Source of the DNA: Hyphomicrobiales bacterium
Lineage (GTDB): Bacteria > Pseudomonadota > Alphaproteobacteria > Rhizobiales > Xanthobacteraceae
Assembly: GCA_023266695.1 (NCBI GenBank)
Contig: JAHFPO010000050.1
Span: 1,579-14,265, forward strand
Direction of reading: 5' to 3'
DNA length: 12,687 bases
The first letter of the stretch is position 1. Each line of letters starts with the position of its first letter. Below, piece after piece: positions 1 through 7,572 of this stretch. The notes beneath the pieces are model-generated. The model was not told the origin of the DNA and searched no databases. It saw nothing but the letters and a program-made list of their open reading frames with translations. A program made the position numbers and the translations under genes.

Positions 1-283
1 GCGCGGTCCATTTCTTTTGCTGCGCCTGCATGTTGTTGCCGCCGTAGTGTTTGCGTACGTACGGGCAGTCGTGGTTGGTCCATTCGAGCACGACCGTCTT
101 GCCCTTGAAGTCGGCGAGGGAAACGGTGCGCCCGTTGGTGTCGGAGAGCGTGAAGGCGGGCGCCGGCGCGCCGATGCGGGCCTCGGCGGCGGCGCTCGGC
201 GCCACGTCCGCACCGAGAGCGAAGATCGCCGCCGCGCCCAAGAGGCCGGAGGCAAGAACGGTCCGTCGATCGATGATTTTCAT
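1..283 (-). CDS. Exported thioredoxin-fold redoxin (AhpC/TSA type), N-terminal part
   Basis: The 94 visible residues run off the left edge, so the C-terminus is missing. The protein begins MKIIDRRTVLASG and continues with a hydrophobic stretch to about residue 33. This is an export signal, and the Arg-Arg at 6-7 before a hydrophobic core makes a Tat signal possible. From about residue 37 a redoxin domain starts (IGAPAPAFTLSDTNG). It continues through GKTVVLEW to NHDCPYVRKHYGGNNM around Cys73, the expected active-site position of thioredoxin/peroxiredoxin-like redoxins. There is one Cys here, not a CxxC pair, which fits a peroxiredoxin-like or single-Cys redoxin better than a classical disulfide reductase. 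The start is supported by GAGGAG at 293-298 on the minus strand, 9 bases upstream. It lies 166 bases beyond the tctA stop on the same strand and probably has its own promoter. Family call is solid; partner and exact reaction are unknown. Confidence 0.8.
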   Translation of the reverse strand, partial: MKIIDRRTVLASGLLGAAAIFALGADVAPSAAAEARIGAPAPAFTLSDTNGRTVSLADFKGKTVVLEWTNHDCPYVRKHYGGNNMQAQQKKWTA

Positions 284-449
284 GGAAGATTACTCCTCGC
301 GCAGATGATGCGGTGAGATCGGGAACATTGTTTCGGCAATCGCGCTATCCCGGCAAGGGCGAAGGCGCTCACAAGTCTGTGAAAAATTCGGCTGTTGCGA
401 TGATGGCATGAATTTATCCGGCCGGTGAACCGGGAAACGATCCAATCAC
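284..449. promoter_or_regulatory. Intergenic region between tctA stop and redoxin start, with a 14-base inverted repeat
   Basis: This 166-base gap has no credible ORF. It contains the perfect inverted repeat TCACA-AGTC-TGTGA at 369-382. On the minus strand a weak promoter-like pair, TTGCCG then AACAAT with an 18-base spacer, lies closer to the redoxin gene. Neither element matches a consensus well enough for a firm call. I see no GC-rich hairpin followed by a T run that would terminate the transporter operon. Confidence 0.3.
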
Positions 450-1955
450 TCAGCTTTCCTGGAACACCTCCGCGCGCTTGGAGCGGATCGCCGGCAAGGC
501 GACGATGATCAGCAGCATCGCGGCGGCAATCAGCAAACCCAGGCTGATCGGGCGTTCCATGAAAATCATCGGATCGCCGCTCGAAATCCGCATTGCACGG
601 CGGAGGTTGTCTTCCATCAAGGGTCCGAGCACGAAGCCCAGGATCAGCGGCGCCGGTTCGCACTCGAGCTTGATGAAGATATAGCCCAGCACGCCGAAGA
701 GCGCCGCCATCATCACGTCGAACGTGCTGTTGTTCACCGTGTAGACGCCGATGCCGCAGAACAACAGGATCGACAGATACAAGACTCGATAAGGAATCTT
801 CAGCAACTGCACCCAAATGCCGATGAGCGGCAGGTTGATGATGACCAGCATGAGATTGCCGATCCACATGCTGGCGACCATGCCCCAGAAGAGCTGCGGC
901 CGTTCGGTCATGATCTGCGGCCCCGGCTGGATGCCGTGGATGGTGAGCGCCCCGATCATCAGCGCCATCACCGCGTTCCCCGGAATGCCCAAGGTCAGCA
1001 TCGGAATGAACGAGGTCTGGGCGCCGGCATTATTGGCGGATTCGGGTCCCGCCACCCCTTCGATCGCGCCGCGGCCGAAGCGCGAGGGGTCTTTCGCGAC
1101 CTTCTTCTCGAATACATAGGCGGCGAAGGAGGAGAGCGTGGCGCCCCCGCCGGGAAGCACGCCGAGGACGGAGCCGAGCCCGGTGCCGCGCAGCACGGCG
1201 GGCCAGGCCTGCCGGAATTCCTGCATCGTCAGCCACAGCCCCGTCACCTTCTTCGCGACGACGGAACGGGTGTGACCGGGCTGGGTGAGATTGACCATGA
1301 TCTCGCCGAGGCCGAACAGGCCGATCACCATCGGGACGAAATCGAGGCCATCGGCAAGGCGGGTCATTCCGAACGTGAAACGGGAGCCGCCGGTATTGCC
1401 ATCGGTGCCGATCAATCCGAGCAGCAGACCCAGAATGATCATCCCGATCGCCTTGATGACGGAGCCGTGCGCGAGCACGACCGCGGCGATGAGGCCGAGC
1501 ACCAGCAGGGAGAAATATTCCGGCGCCCCGAACGACTGCCCGACCATGGCGAGCGGCGGCGCCAAGGTCGCGATGATGAGGGTGGCCACGGTTCCGGCGA
1601 AGAACGAGCCGAGCGCCGCCACCGCCAGCGCCGCGCCCGCCCGGCCTTGCCGCGCCATCTGGTGGCCGTCGATGCAGGTCACGACCGAGGAGGTTTCACC
1701 CGGCAAATTCACCAGGATCGCCGTGGTGGAGCCGCCGTATTGCGCGCCATAGAAGATGCCGGCGAGCATGATCAGGCCGGACACCGGTTCGAGATGGAAG
1801 GTGAGCGGCAACAGCATGGCGATGGTCGCGATCGGGCCGATGCCGGGAAGCACCCCGATGAGCGTGCCGACGAGCGCGCCGGCGAGCGCGAAGCCGAGAT
1901 TGACCGGCGTCATGGCGACGCCAAAGCCGATCGCGAGGTTCTGCAGCAGCTCCAT
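450..1955 (-). CDS. tctA: Tripartite tricarboxylate transporter, large membrane subunit TctA (system 1)
   Basis: The protein has 501 residues, the usual length for TctA, the multi-spanning inner-membrane permease of TTT carriers that uses a cation gradient to import small carboxylates delivered by TctC. It is strongly hydrophobic throughout. Family signatures are visible: GVLPGIGP at 34-41, YGAQYGGSTTAILVNLPGE around 69-87, a second internal-repeat copy GVLPGGGA at 265-272, GPESANNA at 303-310, LTLGIPGNAVMA at 320-331 and LGPLMEDNLRRAM near the C-terminus. The two GxLPGxG copies reflect the inverted duplication of the fold. The start lies 3 bases after the tctB stop on the same strand, so the two are almost certainly cotranscribed and perhaps translationally coupled. 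It is the last gene of the cupin-tctC-tctB-tctA unit. The fold is certain; the substrate is not, and could be citrate, another di- or tricarboxylate, or an aromatic or sugar acid. Confidence 0.95.
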   Translation of the reverse strand: MELLQNLAIGFGVAMTPVNLGFALAGALVGTLIGVLPGIGPIATIAMLLPLTFHLEPVSGLIMLAGIFYGAQYGGSTTAILVNLPGETSSVVTCIDGHQMARQGRAGAALAVAALGSFFAGTVATLIIATLAPPLAMVGQSFGAPEYFSLLVLGLIAAVVLAHGSVIKAIGMIILGLLLGLIGTDGNTGGSRFTFGMTRLADGLDFVPMVIGLFGLGEIMVNLTQPGHTRSVVAKKVTGLWLTMQEFRQAWPAVLRGTGLGSVLGVLPGGGATLSSFAAYVFEKKVAKDPSRFGRGAIEGVAGPESANNAGAQTSFIPMLTLGIPGNAVMALMIGALTIHGIQPGPQIMTERPQLFWGMVASMWIGNLMLVIINLPLIGIWVQLLKIPYRVLYLSILLFCGIGVYTVNNSTFDVMMAALFGVLGYIFIKLECEPAPLILGFVLGPLMEDNLRRAMRISSGDPMIFMERPISLGLLIAAAMLLIIVALPAIRSKRAEVFQES

Positions 1956-1958
1956 CGG

Positions 1959-2477
1959 TCACCACTCCGGCCAGACCGGCATGGTCAAACCGAGACCGAC
2001 GATGAAGATCGCCACCGAAAACGCGAGCAGGACGGCGGCCGTAAGCAGCGTTTCGAGCGGTTTCGATTCCCGGCTCGCCAGACTGCCGATGCCGATCAGG
2101 AGAACAATCGAGATCACCAGCCCCAACCGCTCGATGGCGAGCGCGAAGGCGACGAGGCTCAAGGTCACGAACACGATCGGTCGCAGGATCGAGGTCCGCT
2201 CGCCGTCCGTTTCCGAGTGTGCGCGCGCCTCCCGCAGCCCCTGCAAGAGCACGACGCCTCCGAGCACCAGCAAGATCCACAGGAGCAACCGGGGCACGTA
2301 GCCGGTGCCCATCCGCAGGGCGGTGCCGATCGGATAATGACGGGAAACCCACAGGCCGATCACCGCGACGCCGATGAACAGCAGCCCCGCCAGCACGTTT
2401 TTTCGCGCGAGCGTCTCCCACCTGAACGGGATGAACGGCTGTCCTTTTTTCTCGCCCTCGCTCATGGGCGCGTCCAT
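1959..2477 (-). CDS. tctB: Tripartite tricarboxylate transporter, small membrane subunit TctB (system 1)
   Basis: This 172-residue protein is the small integral-membrane partner of TctA. Hydrophobic segments are seen at about 27-43, 62-79, 99-116, 118-134 and 142-163, of which TctB proteins usually use four. After the first helix comes GTALRMGTGYVPRLL at about 51-65, the family's loop in which a Met-Gly-x-Gly-(F/Y)-x-P pattern precedes the second helix. The hydrophilic linker at 82-98 is rich in Glu, Arg and Ser. The first Met was chosen because GAGAG lies just upstream on the minus strand; Met5 (ATG at 2465) is an alternative and the choice changes nothing important. The gene follows tctC by 105 bases and precedes tctA by 3. 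Confidence 0.88.
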   Translation of the reverse strand: MDAPMSEGEKKGQPFIPFRWETLARKNVLAGLLFIGVAVIGLWVSRHYPIGTALRMGTGYVPRLLLWILLVLGGVVLLQGLREARAHSETDGERTSILRPIVFVTLSLVAFALAIERLGLVISIVLLIGIGSLASRESKPLETLLTAAVLLAFSVAIFIVGLGLTMPVWPEW

Positions 2478-2582
2478 CGCTCTCGACGCAAGCGAAAGGC
2501 CGGTACGGCGGGGGCAGGCATCATCTTCATCGACCGACCCCTTGGCTGATAGCGAGGCCCCGCGCCGTTCCCGGTTGGAAAT

Positions 2583-3575
2583 CTACTCGGCGACCTCGAT
2601 CTTCACCTGGCTGGTGATCTTCTTCCAGGCGGCAATTTCTCCCGCCAGCCAAGTCTTGGCCTCGTCCACCGACTTGTTGGGGACGATGTTGAAATTCTGC
2701 TTCTTGAACGCCTCCTGCGCGGCCGGCGCCTGCAGGCCCTGGACGGCGGCCTTGTGAAGCGTCTCCAGCACTTCTTTCGGCGTGCCGCCGGGCGCGAACA
2801 GCCCCTGCCAGGCGAGCGTGCCGACGTCGGCAAAGCCGATCTCCTTCATCGTAGGCACGTCGGGATAGTCGGGCAGGCGCGCGTAATTGACGAGCGCCAG
2901 CGGCTTGAGCTTGCCGGCCTTGACCATCGCGGCGGTGCTGGCGACGTTGAGGAACGAGGCCTGGGTGTCGCCCGTCACCATGTCGTTGATCACGCCGGAG
3001 GCGCCCGCCTTGTTGGGGATGGCGATCATGTCGAGATCGCCGGCGCGCTTGGCGAAGAACGCCATGTCGTAATGCGGGTAGCTTCCCACGCCGACATGCC
3101 CGTAGCGGACCTTGCCCGGGTTCTTCTTGGTATGGTCGATGAGCTCCTGCGCCGTCTTGGGCGCGAAGTTCGTCGTCGTGACGAGCAGGAAGGCCGGAAT
3201 ATCGACCAGCCGCGACACCGGCACCACGTCCTTGTCGTAATTGATCGAGAACTTCTTCGGCACGATCACCGGGGTGATCGCGTTGGTGCTGACGTTTCCG
3301 ATCATCAGCGTGTAGCCATCGGGTTTCGAGCGGGCCATTTCCTCGATGGCGATGATGCCAAAGGCGCCGGGCTTGTTCTCCACCACGAAGGACTGGCCGA
3401 GAATCTGCCGCATCTGCTCCGCGAGGATGCGTGCGGCGATATCGGTCGCGCCGCCCGGCGCGTAGGGCACGATGATCTTCACCGGCTTCGACGGATATTT
3501 GTCCTGCGCTCCGGCCTCCAGCCCGCCGAGGGCAAGGCAGAAGACGGACAACAACATCAGGATCAAACGCTTCAT
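2583..3575 (-). CDS. tctC: TctC/Bug-family periplasmic substrate-binding protein (system 1)
   Basis: The 330 residues match the usual length of Bug proteins, the periplasmic receptors of TTT carriers. Residues 1-23 form a Sec signal peptide (MKRLILMLLSVFCLALGG, cleavage likely after AGA). The mature protein opens with YPSKPVKIIVPYAPGGATD (27-45), the ligand-loop signature of the family with Asp45, followed by ENKPGA at 66-71 and PDGYTL at 85-90. The second ligand loop, often PYKGG in relatives, reads IPNKAGASG at 186-194, so the binding pocket probably differs from that of TctC in the neighbouring system. The start is supported by GGAGG at 3581-3585 (minus), 5 bases upstream. It lies between the cupin gene (74 bases upstream) and tctB. 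The ligand is unknown. Confidence 0.95.
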   Translation of the reverse strand: MKRLILMLLSVFCLALGGLEAGAQDKYPSKPVKIIVPYAPGGATDIAARILAEQMRQILGQSFVVENKPGAFGIIAIEEMARSKPDGYTLMIGNVSTNAITPVIVPKKFSINYDKDVVPVSRLVDIPAFLLVTTTNFAPKTAQELIDHTKKNPGKVRYGHVGVGSYPHYDMAFFAKRAGDLDMIAIPNKAGASGVINDMVTGDTQASFLNVASTAAMVKAGKLKPLALVNYARLPDYPDVPTMKEIGFADVGTLAWQGLFAPGGTPKEVLETLHKAAVQGLQAPAAQEAFKKQNFNIVPNKSVDEAKTWLAGEIAAWKKITSQVKIEVAE

Positions 3576-3649
3576 TTCATCCTCCCTGTGGGTTCCCTGG
3601 TCGGGCCCGAGTTCTTCGCCCGCGCCTTTCTTGGTCTTGCCGCCCTCCC

Positions 3650-4054
3650 TCAGGCGGTCTTGAAGCCGTGCAGACTATGCGATGCATCCTTGACGGTGAA
3701 GAACAGCACGTCGGCATCGGGCGTCGCCTTGCCCGAGTGAATGGTATTGGACGGGATGTAGACGACCGATCCGGGCTTGGCCACGATCTCCTTGTCGCCG
3801 ATCTTCGCCTTGAAGGTGCCCTCGAGAATATAGATCCATTGCTCGTTCGGGTGCGAATGCGGCTCGGCGCCGGTGCCCGCCGCCATGCGCATCAGCGCCA
3901 CGATCATGCGGTCGCCCTCGATGCAGGCGCCCTCGGCCGTGGAATAGGCCGGCCCGCCCTTGATATGGTTCACCTTGGCAAGATCGAATAGGTATTCGCC
4001 GGTGCCGGCGCGCTTGGCGCCGGGAGTGCGGGCAACGGCAGCCTGGCTGGACAT
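3650..4054 (-). CDS. Small single-domain cupin protein
   Basis: Starting at ATG 4054 the product has 134 residues and no export signal, so it is probably cytoplasmic. It shows both cupin motifs. Motif 1 is PHSHPNEQWIYILEGT, with His66 and His68 as likely metal ligands; Gln72 sits where the canonical motif has Glu, with Glu71 next to it. Motif 2 is KPGSVVYIPSNTIHSG with His106. This is the jelly-roll barrel found in small metal-dependent enzymes (isomerases, dioxygenases, lyases) and in ligand-sensing proteins. The ATG at 4144 would add 30 residues of poor composition; the 4054 start has a good ribosome-binding site and was preferred. It is the first gene of the minus-strand transporter unit, 74 bases before tctC, which suggests it acts on or senses the imported compound. 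No specific enzyme can be named. Confidence 0.88.
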   Translation of the reverse strand: MSSQAAVARTPGAKRAGTGEYLFDLAKVNHIKGGPAYSTAEGACIEGDRMIVALMRMAAGTGAEPHSHPNEQWIYILEGTFKAKIGDKEIVAKPGSVVYIPSNTIHSGKATPDADVLFFTVKDASHSLHGFKTA

Positions 4055-4061
4055 CACGGTT

Positions 4062-4066
4062 CTCCC
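4062..4066 (-). promoter_or_regulatory. Ribosome-binding site that sets the cupin start
   Basis: GGGAG on the minus strand lies 7 bases before ATG 4054. No comparable site was noted before the longer in-frame ATG at 4144, so this site decides the start. Confidence 0.6.
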
Positions 4067-4173
4067 GATACTTTCAGAATACCTGCGAACTCGTTCGCTC
4101 GGAGACGGGTGCTTTCGTATCCCGCCCCCAAGGCGTAAGCCCATTCAAATAAATCTACCAGATCGTTTGGCCT

Positions 4174-4187
4174 TGAGCGACTGCTCA
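4174..4187. repeat. Inverted repeat TGAGC-GACT-GCTCA, candidate shared operator
   Basis: Perfect 5-base arms flank a 4-base spacer, 120 bases from the cupin start and 165 bases from the second tctC start. A position between two divergent promoters and dyad symmetry of this size suit a dimeric regulator. Short dyads also arise by chance, so the call is tentative. Confidence 0.35.
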
Positions 4188-4351
4188 CTTGGCGTCCGCG
4201 ATCGCACTTCTCCCTTACCGCCATGCCGGCCTGCCGTGCGCTTCCCAACCGGAAACCGCGGCCACTTGCGGAAAACCACTGGGAGTCACAGAGTGTCTGA
4301 TGTCTAGCCGTTACAGAAGCTCGGCCCAACGAGTAATTCAGGGAGGATAGG

Positions 4352-5461
4352 ATGAAGACCCGTTTCACGCGCAGAAGCGGCGTCCGGCGGCGCGAATTCC
4401 TCGCCGGGGCTGCCGCCACGTCGAGTCTGCTGGTCATGCGGCCCTGGGTGGCCGAGGCGGCCAAGTGGCCCGAGAAGCCGATTAATGTCGTCATTATGTA
4501 CGAAGCCGGCGGCGGCACCGACACCATCATGCGCGTGCTCGCCAAGGAGATGGCGGCGGCGCGCGGCTGGAATGTCGAGCCCATCAACAAGCCTGGCGCG
4601 GTCGGCGGGATCGCGACCAATTACGTGCTGTCGCAACCCGCGAACGGCTACACGATCCTGGGCGCCGCCAATTATAACCGCTTCGTCCGGGTGATGGGCC
4701 ACACCAACAGCAAACTGTGGGAGGACTGGGTCATTCTCCAGGCCGCGAGCTCGATCGCCAGTTGGTCGGTGGCGTTGGATTCCCCCTTCAAGACCTTCGA
4801 CGACGCGGTGAAATATGCCAAGGCCAATCCCAACAAGCTCACCGTCTCCACCTCGGGAACGGGCGGCGTCTGGCACGAGGTCGCGCTGGTGCTCGGCGAT
4901 GCGGCCGGCATCAGGCCGCAGTTCATCCCCTACAAGGGCGGCAAGCCCGCGACGCTCGCCGGTCTGCAGGGCGAAACGCAGATCGCCGGCGGCGGTCTGC
5001 ATGAGCACATCGATCTCATCCGGGCAGGAAAGCTGCGCAATCTCTTCCATGCCGGCAGCAAGGACATCACGCTCGAAAACGGCACGGTACTGAAATCGAT
5101 CAGCGGCCTGGTGCCGAGCCTCAAGCCGAGCCTACCGTTGGGCGCCGAATACAACTTCCTGATCAAGCGCGACACGCCGGTGGAGATTCTGCGCGAGATC
5201 AAGTCGGCGTTCGAAGTGGCCGTCAAATCCGCCGCCTTCAAGGAGATCGCCAAGAAGGAATATTTCGAGGTCGAGGTGCTGAGCGGCACGGCGGCCGACA
5301 AGAAGGGCGCATTCCTGGAAGCACGGGCGACCGACATCTTCAACCGCTACAAGGATCAGATCGGCGCCAAGGTGAAGACCGCCGCCGAGCTCGGCCTGCC
5401 GGAGCCCGCCGCGTTCGACAAGTGGTGGCCGCCGAAAGGCTATAAACCGATCGAGTTGTGA
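4352..5461 (+). CDS. tctC: TctC/Bug-family substrate-binding protein with Tat signal (system 2)
   Basis: This 369-residue protein is longer than its neighbour system's TctC. The extra length is partly an extended N-terminus carrying a twin-arginine signal: RRREFLAGAAATSSLLV at about 12-28, with likely cleavage near AEA at 34-36. It would be exported folded. The mature part has the Bug signature in modified form: KPINVVIMYEAGGGTDTIMR (42-61, Asp57), INKPGAVGG at 78-86, ANGYTILG at 97-104 and a canonical second loop FIPYKGG at 191-197. The C-terminus (KWWPPKGYKPIEL) extends past the usual end of the family. GGGAGG at 4341-4346 is 5 bases before the start. It heads the plus-strand operon. Family membership is clear; it is a divergent Bug subgroup and its ligand is unknown. 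Confidence 0.92.
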   Translation: MKTRFTRRSGVRRREFLAGAAATSSLLVMRPWVAEAAKWPEKPINVVIMYEAGGGTDTIMRVLAKEMAAARGWNVEPINKPGAVGGIATNYVLSQPANGYTILGAANYNRFVRVMGHTNSKLWEDWVILQAASSIASWSVALDSPFKTFDDAVKYAKANPNKLTVSTSGTGGVWHEVALVLGDAAGIRPQFIPYKGGKPATLAGLQGETQIAGGGLHEHIDLIRAGKLRNLFHAGSKDITLENGTVLKSISGLVPSLKPSLPLGAEYNFLIKRDTPVEILREIKSAFEVAVKSAAFKEIAKKEYFEVEVLSGTAADKKGAFLEARATDIFNRYKDQIGAKVKTAAELGLPEPAAFDKWWPPKGYKPIEL

Positions 5462-5521
5462 TCGATCTCCCATCCTCGGCGAGTGCGAGGCGGCCCCGCC
5501 GTCTCGCGCCTCGACTCCGTC

Positions 5522-6067
5522 ATGAGCGACAACCCTAAACCCGTCCTGTCCGAAGACCCAAACGCCGGGCTCGCCACTCCCATCATGGATTTGATAGCGG
5601 CGGGAGTGCTCGCCGTGATCGCGGTCTGGATGATGACGGAGTCGCTCCGGCTGCCCGTTCCCGGCGCCATCACCACTGCGCCCGGCCTGTTGCCGTTCAT
5701 CACCTCGGCGAGCCTGCTCGTCATGGCATTGATCCTCGGCGCCAATGCGCTCGCGCGCCGGCGCGTGGTGGACGCGAAATCCGTCGCGATCGAATTGCCG
5801 GCCGACTTCCAGCGGACGCTGCTCCTGGGCGCGATCTTGGTGGTCTATGTCCTCGGGCTGCAGTTTCTGCCGGTCGAGGCGGCGCTCACGATCGCGTCAA
5901 TCCGGATTGTCATAGGCGCCTTCGAGGTCGCGACAATCGTCATCCTCACCGCCATCCTGCGGGTCTATTGGCAGGCGGCGTTGTGGGCTTGTTTTGTGGT
6001 GACGTTCGGCTGGGTCGCATTTCTTTCCATCGTGTTCCGGCTCGTGTTCCAAGTTCCGCTGCCCTGA
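5522..6067 (+). CDS. tctB: Tripartite tricarboxylate transporter, small membrane subunit TctB (system 2)
   Basis: From the ATG at 5522 the protein has 181 residues with a hydrophilic first 20. Hydrophobic segments follow at about 21-39, 55-73, 98-115, 130-147 and 150-173. Between the first two is LPVPGAITTAPGLLPFITS, the TctB loop with Pro-Gly and Phe around the second helix entry. The start is uncertain. The frame opens at a GTG at 5483, giving 13 more residues, and a Met at 5585 would also preserve the first helix; none has a strong ribosome-binding site. The gene follows tctC by 60 bases and its stop is 11 bases from the tctA start. Similarity to the system 1 TctB is confined to the general pattern, as expected for this fast-changing subunit. 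Confidence 0.82.
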   Translation: MSDNPKPVLSEDPNAGLATPIMDLIAAGVLAVIAVWMMTESLRLPVPGAITTAPGLLPFITSASLLVMALILGANALARRRVVDAKSVAIELPADFQRTLLLGAILVVYVLGLQFLPVEAALTIASIRIVIGAFEVATIVILTAILRVYWQAALWACFVVTFGWVAFLSIVFRLVFQVPLP

Positions 6068-6078
6068 GGATTGACCAC

Positions 6079-7572
6079 ATGATCGACGCCTTCCTGCATG
6101 TCCTGTCGCCGACCCTGCTGCTGGTCAGTCTCGGCGGAGTCGTGCTCGGCATCATCTGGGGCGCGCTGCCGGGCCTCTCCACCACCATGGCGATGATGCT
6201 CTTGATCGGTCTCTCCTCCGGCCTGTCGCTCGACGTCGCGCTCGCCTTCATGCTCGGCGTCTATAACGGCAGCTCGTTCGGCGGCGCCGTCTCCGCCGTC
6301 CTCATCAATATCCCCGGCACGCCCGATTCGATTCCGACCATGATAGAGGGCTATCCGCTCGCCAAGCAGGGCAAGGGCGGCGAGGCGCTGGGATTGGCGA
6401 TCACCGCGTCCTTCCTCGGCAATTGGGTCGGCATCGTGCTCTTGGTCGCCTGCATGCCGGTGATCCTCGCCATAGCGCTCAATTTCAAATCCTGGGAGAT
6501 GTTCCTGCTGGCGGTGATCGGCATCTCGATCTGCGGCACCATGTCGTCGGGATCGCTGCCGTTGAAGGGCTGGATCACCGGCTGGCTCGGCATGCTCGCC
6601 GCCTTCGTCGGCTATGATGCCATTCACGGCGTTCCCCGCTTCACCTATGACGTCCCGGCGCTCTACGACGGCATCAGCTACGTCGCCATCCTGATCGGCA
6701 TGTTCGGCTTGACCGAGGTGCTGCGCTCGCTGCCGGAGCACGGAGGCTCGCCGCTGCCGGAAAAGATCGGCCGCACCACGCCATCGATCGGGATTCTCTT
6801 ACGCTACATGCCGTCCGCGTTCCGGTCCGGTCTCATCGGCATGATCACGGGCGCGATCCCGGGCGCCGGCGCCAATATCGCGGCCTTTCTGTCCTATGAC
6901 ATCGGCCGTCGCCGCGCCAAGCCCGAGGAGAAAGCGAAATGGGGGAAGGGCAGCTACGAGGGGATCGTCTGCGCTGAGGTCGCCAATAACGCCAATATGG
7001 GCGGCTCGATTTTGCCGACCTTGACGCTCGGCATTCCGGGGAGCGCTCCGGCCGCGGCCTTGATGGCCGCCTTGCAGATGAAGAACGTGGTGCTCGGACC
7101 GACCGTCGAGGTCGATCAGCCGGGGCTCGTCGCCATCATCTACGCACTCTTGATCATCGCCAATATCATGACCTGGTTTGCCTCGCTCGCGCTGATCAAG
7201 CCGTGCGTGAAACTCTTCATGCTTCCGCGCGAGATCTTGCTCGCCCTCATCATCCCGATCTGCGTGATCGGCGCCTATGCCGTGCGGCTCAATATGTCCG
7301 ATGTCTGGGTCATGCTGGGCGCGGCATTCATCGGTTACGTCTTTCACATCTTCCGCTTTCCGCCGGCACCCGTCGTGCTCGGCGTCATTCTGGCGCCGCT
7401 CGCCGACGAAAATTTCAGGCGCGCGCTACTCCTGTTCGAGAACAAGGGCTTCGATTTCTTCTCTCAACAATACGTGGGGCACGCCCTGGTGCTGATCATC
7501 ATCGTCGTCTTCATCGAGGGCATGTTGCGGGAGCGCCGGACGCGCAAGATCGCCGCGGGAGTCGCCCGGTGA
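6079..7572 (+). CDS. tctA: Tripartite tricarboxylate transporter, large membrane subunit TctA (system 2)
   Basis: With the ATG at 6079 the product is 497 residues, the normal TctA length. The frame is open further upstream (to 5968), but that part overlaps tctB. The chosen start is preceded by GAGGA at 6066-6070, which overlaps the tctB stop codon, pointing to coupled translation. TctA signatures are GALPGLS at 28-34, NGSSFGGAVSAVLINIPGTP around 63-82, a second GAIPGAGA at 258-265, EVANNAN at 300-306, LTLGIPGSAPAA at 315-326 and LGVILAPLADENFRRAL at 434-450. It differs from the system 1 TctA at many positions inside the same motifs, so these are two separate lineages rather than a recent duplication. 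The last 4 bases overlap the start of the dehydrogenase gene. Confidence 0.95.
   Translation: MIDAFLHVLSPTLLLVSLGGVVLGIIWGALPGLSTTMAMMLLIGLSSGLSLDVALAFMLGVYNGSSFGGAVSAVLINIPGTPDSIPTMIEGYPLAKQGKGGEALGLAITASFLGNWVGIVLLVACMPVILAIALNFKSWEMFLLAVIGISICGTMSSGSLPLKGWITGWLGMLAAFVGYDAIHGVPRFTYDVPALYDGISYVAILIGMFGLTEVLRSLPEHGGSPLPEKIGRTTPSIGILLRYMPSAFRSGLIGMITGAIPGAGANIAAFLSYDIGRRRAKPEEKAKWGKGSYEGIVCAEVANNANMGGSILPTLTLGIPGSAPAAALMAALQMKNVVLGPTVEVDQPGLVAIIYALLIIANIMTWFASLALIKPCVKLFMLPREILLALIIPICVIGAYAVRLNMSDVWVMLGAAFIGYVFHIFRFPPAPVVLGVILAPLADENFRRALLLFENKGFDFFSQQYVGHALVLIIIVVFIEGMLRERRTRKIAAGVAR
7557..7561 (+). promoter_or_regulatory. Ribosome-binding site inside tctA that sets the dehydrogenase start
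   Basis: GGGAG lies 7 bases before the GTG at 7569. It supports a GTG start overlapping the tctA stop (GTGA) rather than any of the longer in-frame openings that lie within tctA. Confidence 0.6.

Larger units (their letters stand above)
4055..4351. promoter_or_regulatory. Divergent intergenic region between the two TTT operons
   Basis: These 297 bases separate the starts of two oppositely transcribed operons, so both promoters should lie here. There is no credible gene inside. It is locally A/T-richer near 4143-4170. I could not find a convincing sigma-70 promoter on either strand. On the plus side GGGAGG at 4341-4346 serves the second tctC. A 14-base inverted repeat at 4174-4187 is the clearest candidate operator. 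No regulator gene is present in the window. Confidence 0.6.

Noticed and set aside
418..434. CCGG-TGAA-CCGG hairpin after tctA as a terminator
   Set aside because: The stem is only 4 bases and no T run follows on the minus strand.
936..2549. Long plus-strand frame of 537 codons opposite tctA and tctB
   Set aside because: Composition is dominated by Arg, Asp, Glu, His and Gly with no domain, as expected for the antisense frame of a high-GC gene. The opposite strand has clear TctA and TctB motifs.
4055..4144. 30-residue N-terminal extension of the cupin
   Set aside because: It is Arg/Gly/Ser-rich with no noted ribosome-binding site, while GGGAG supports ATG 4054.
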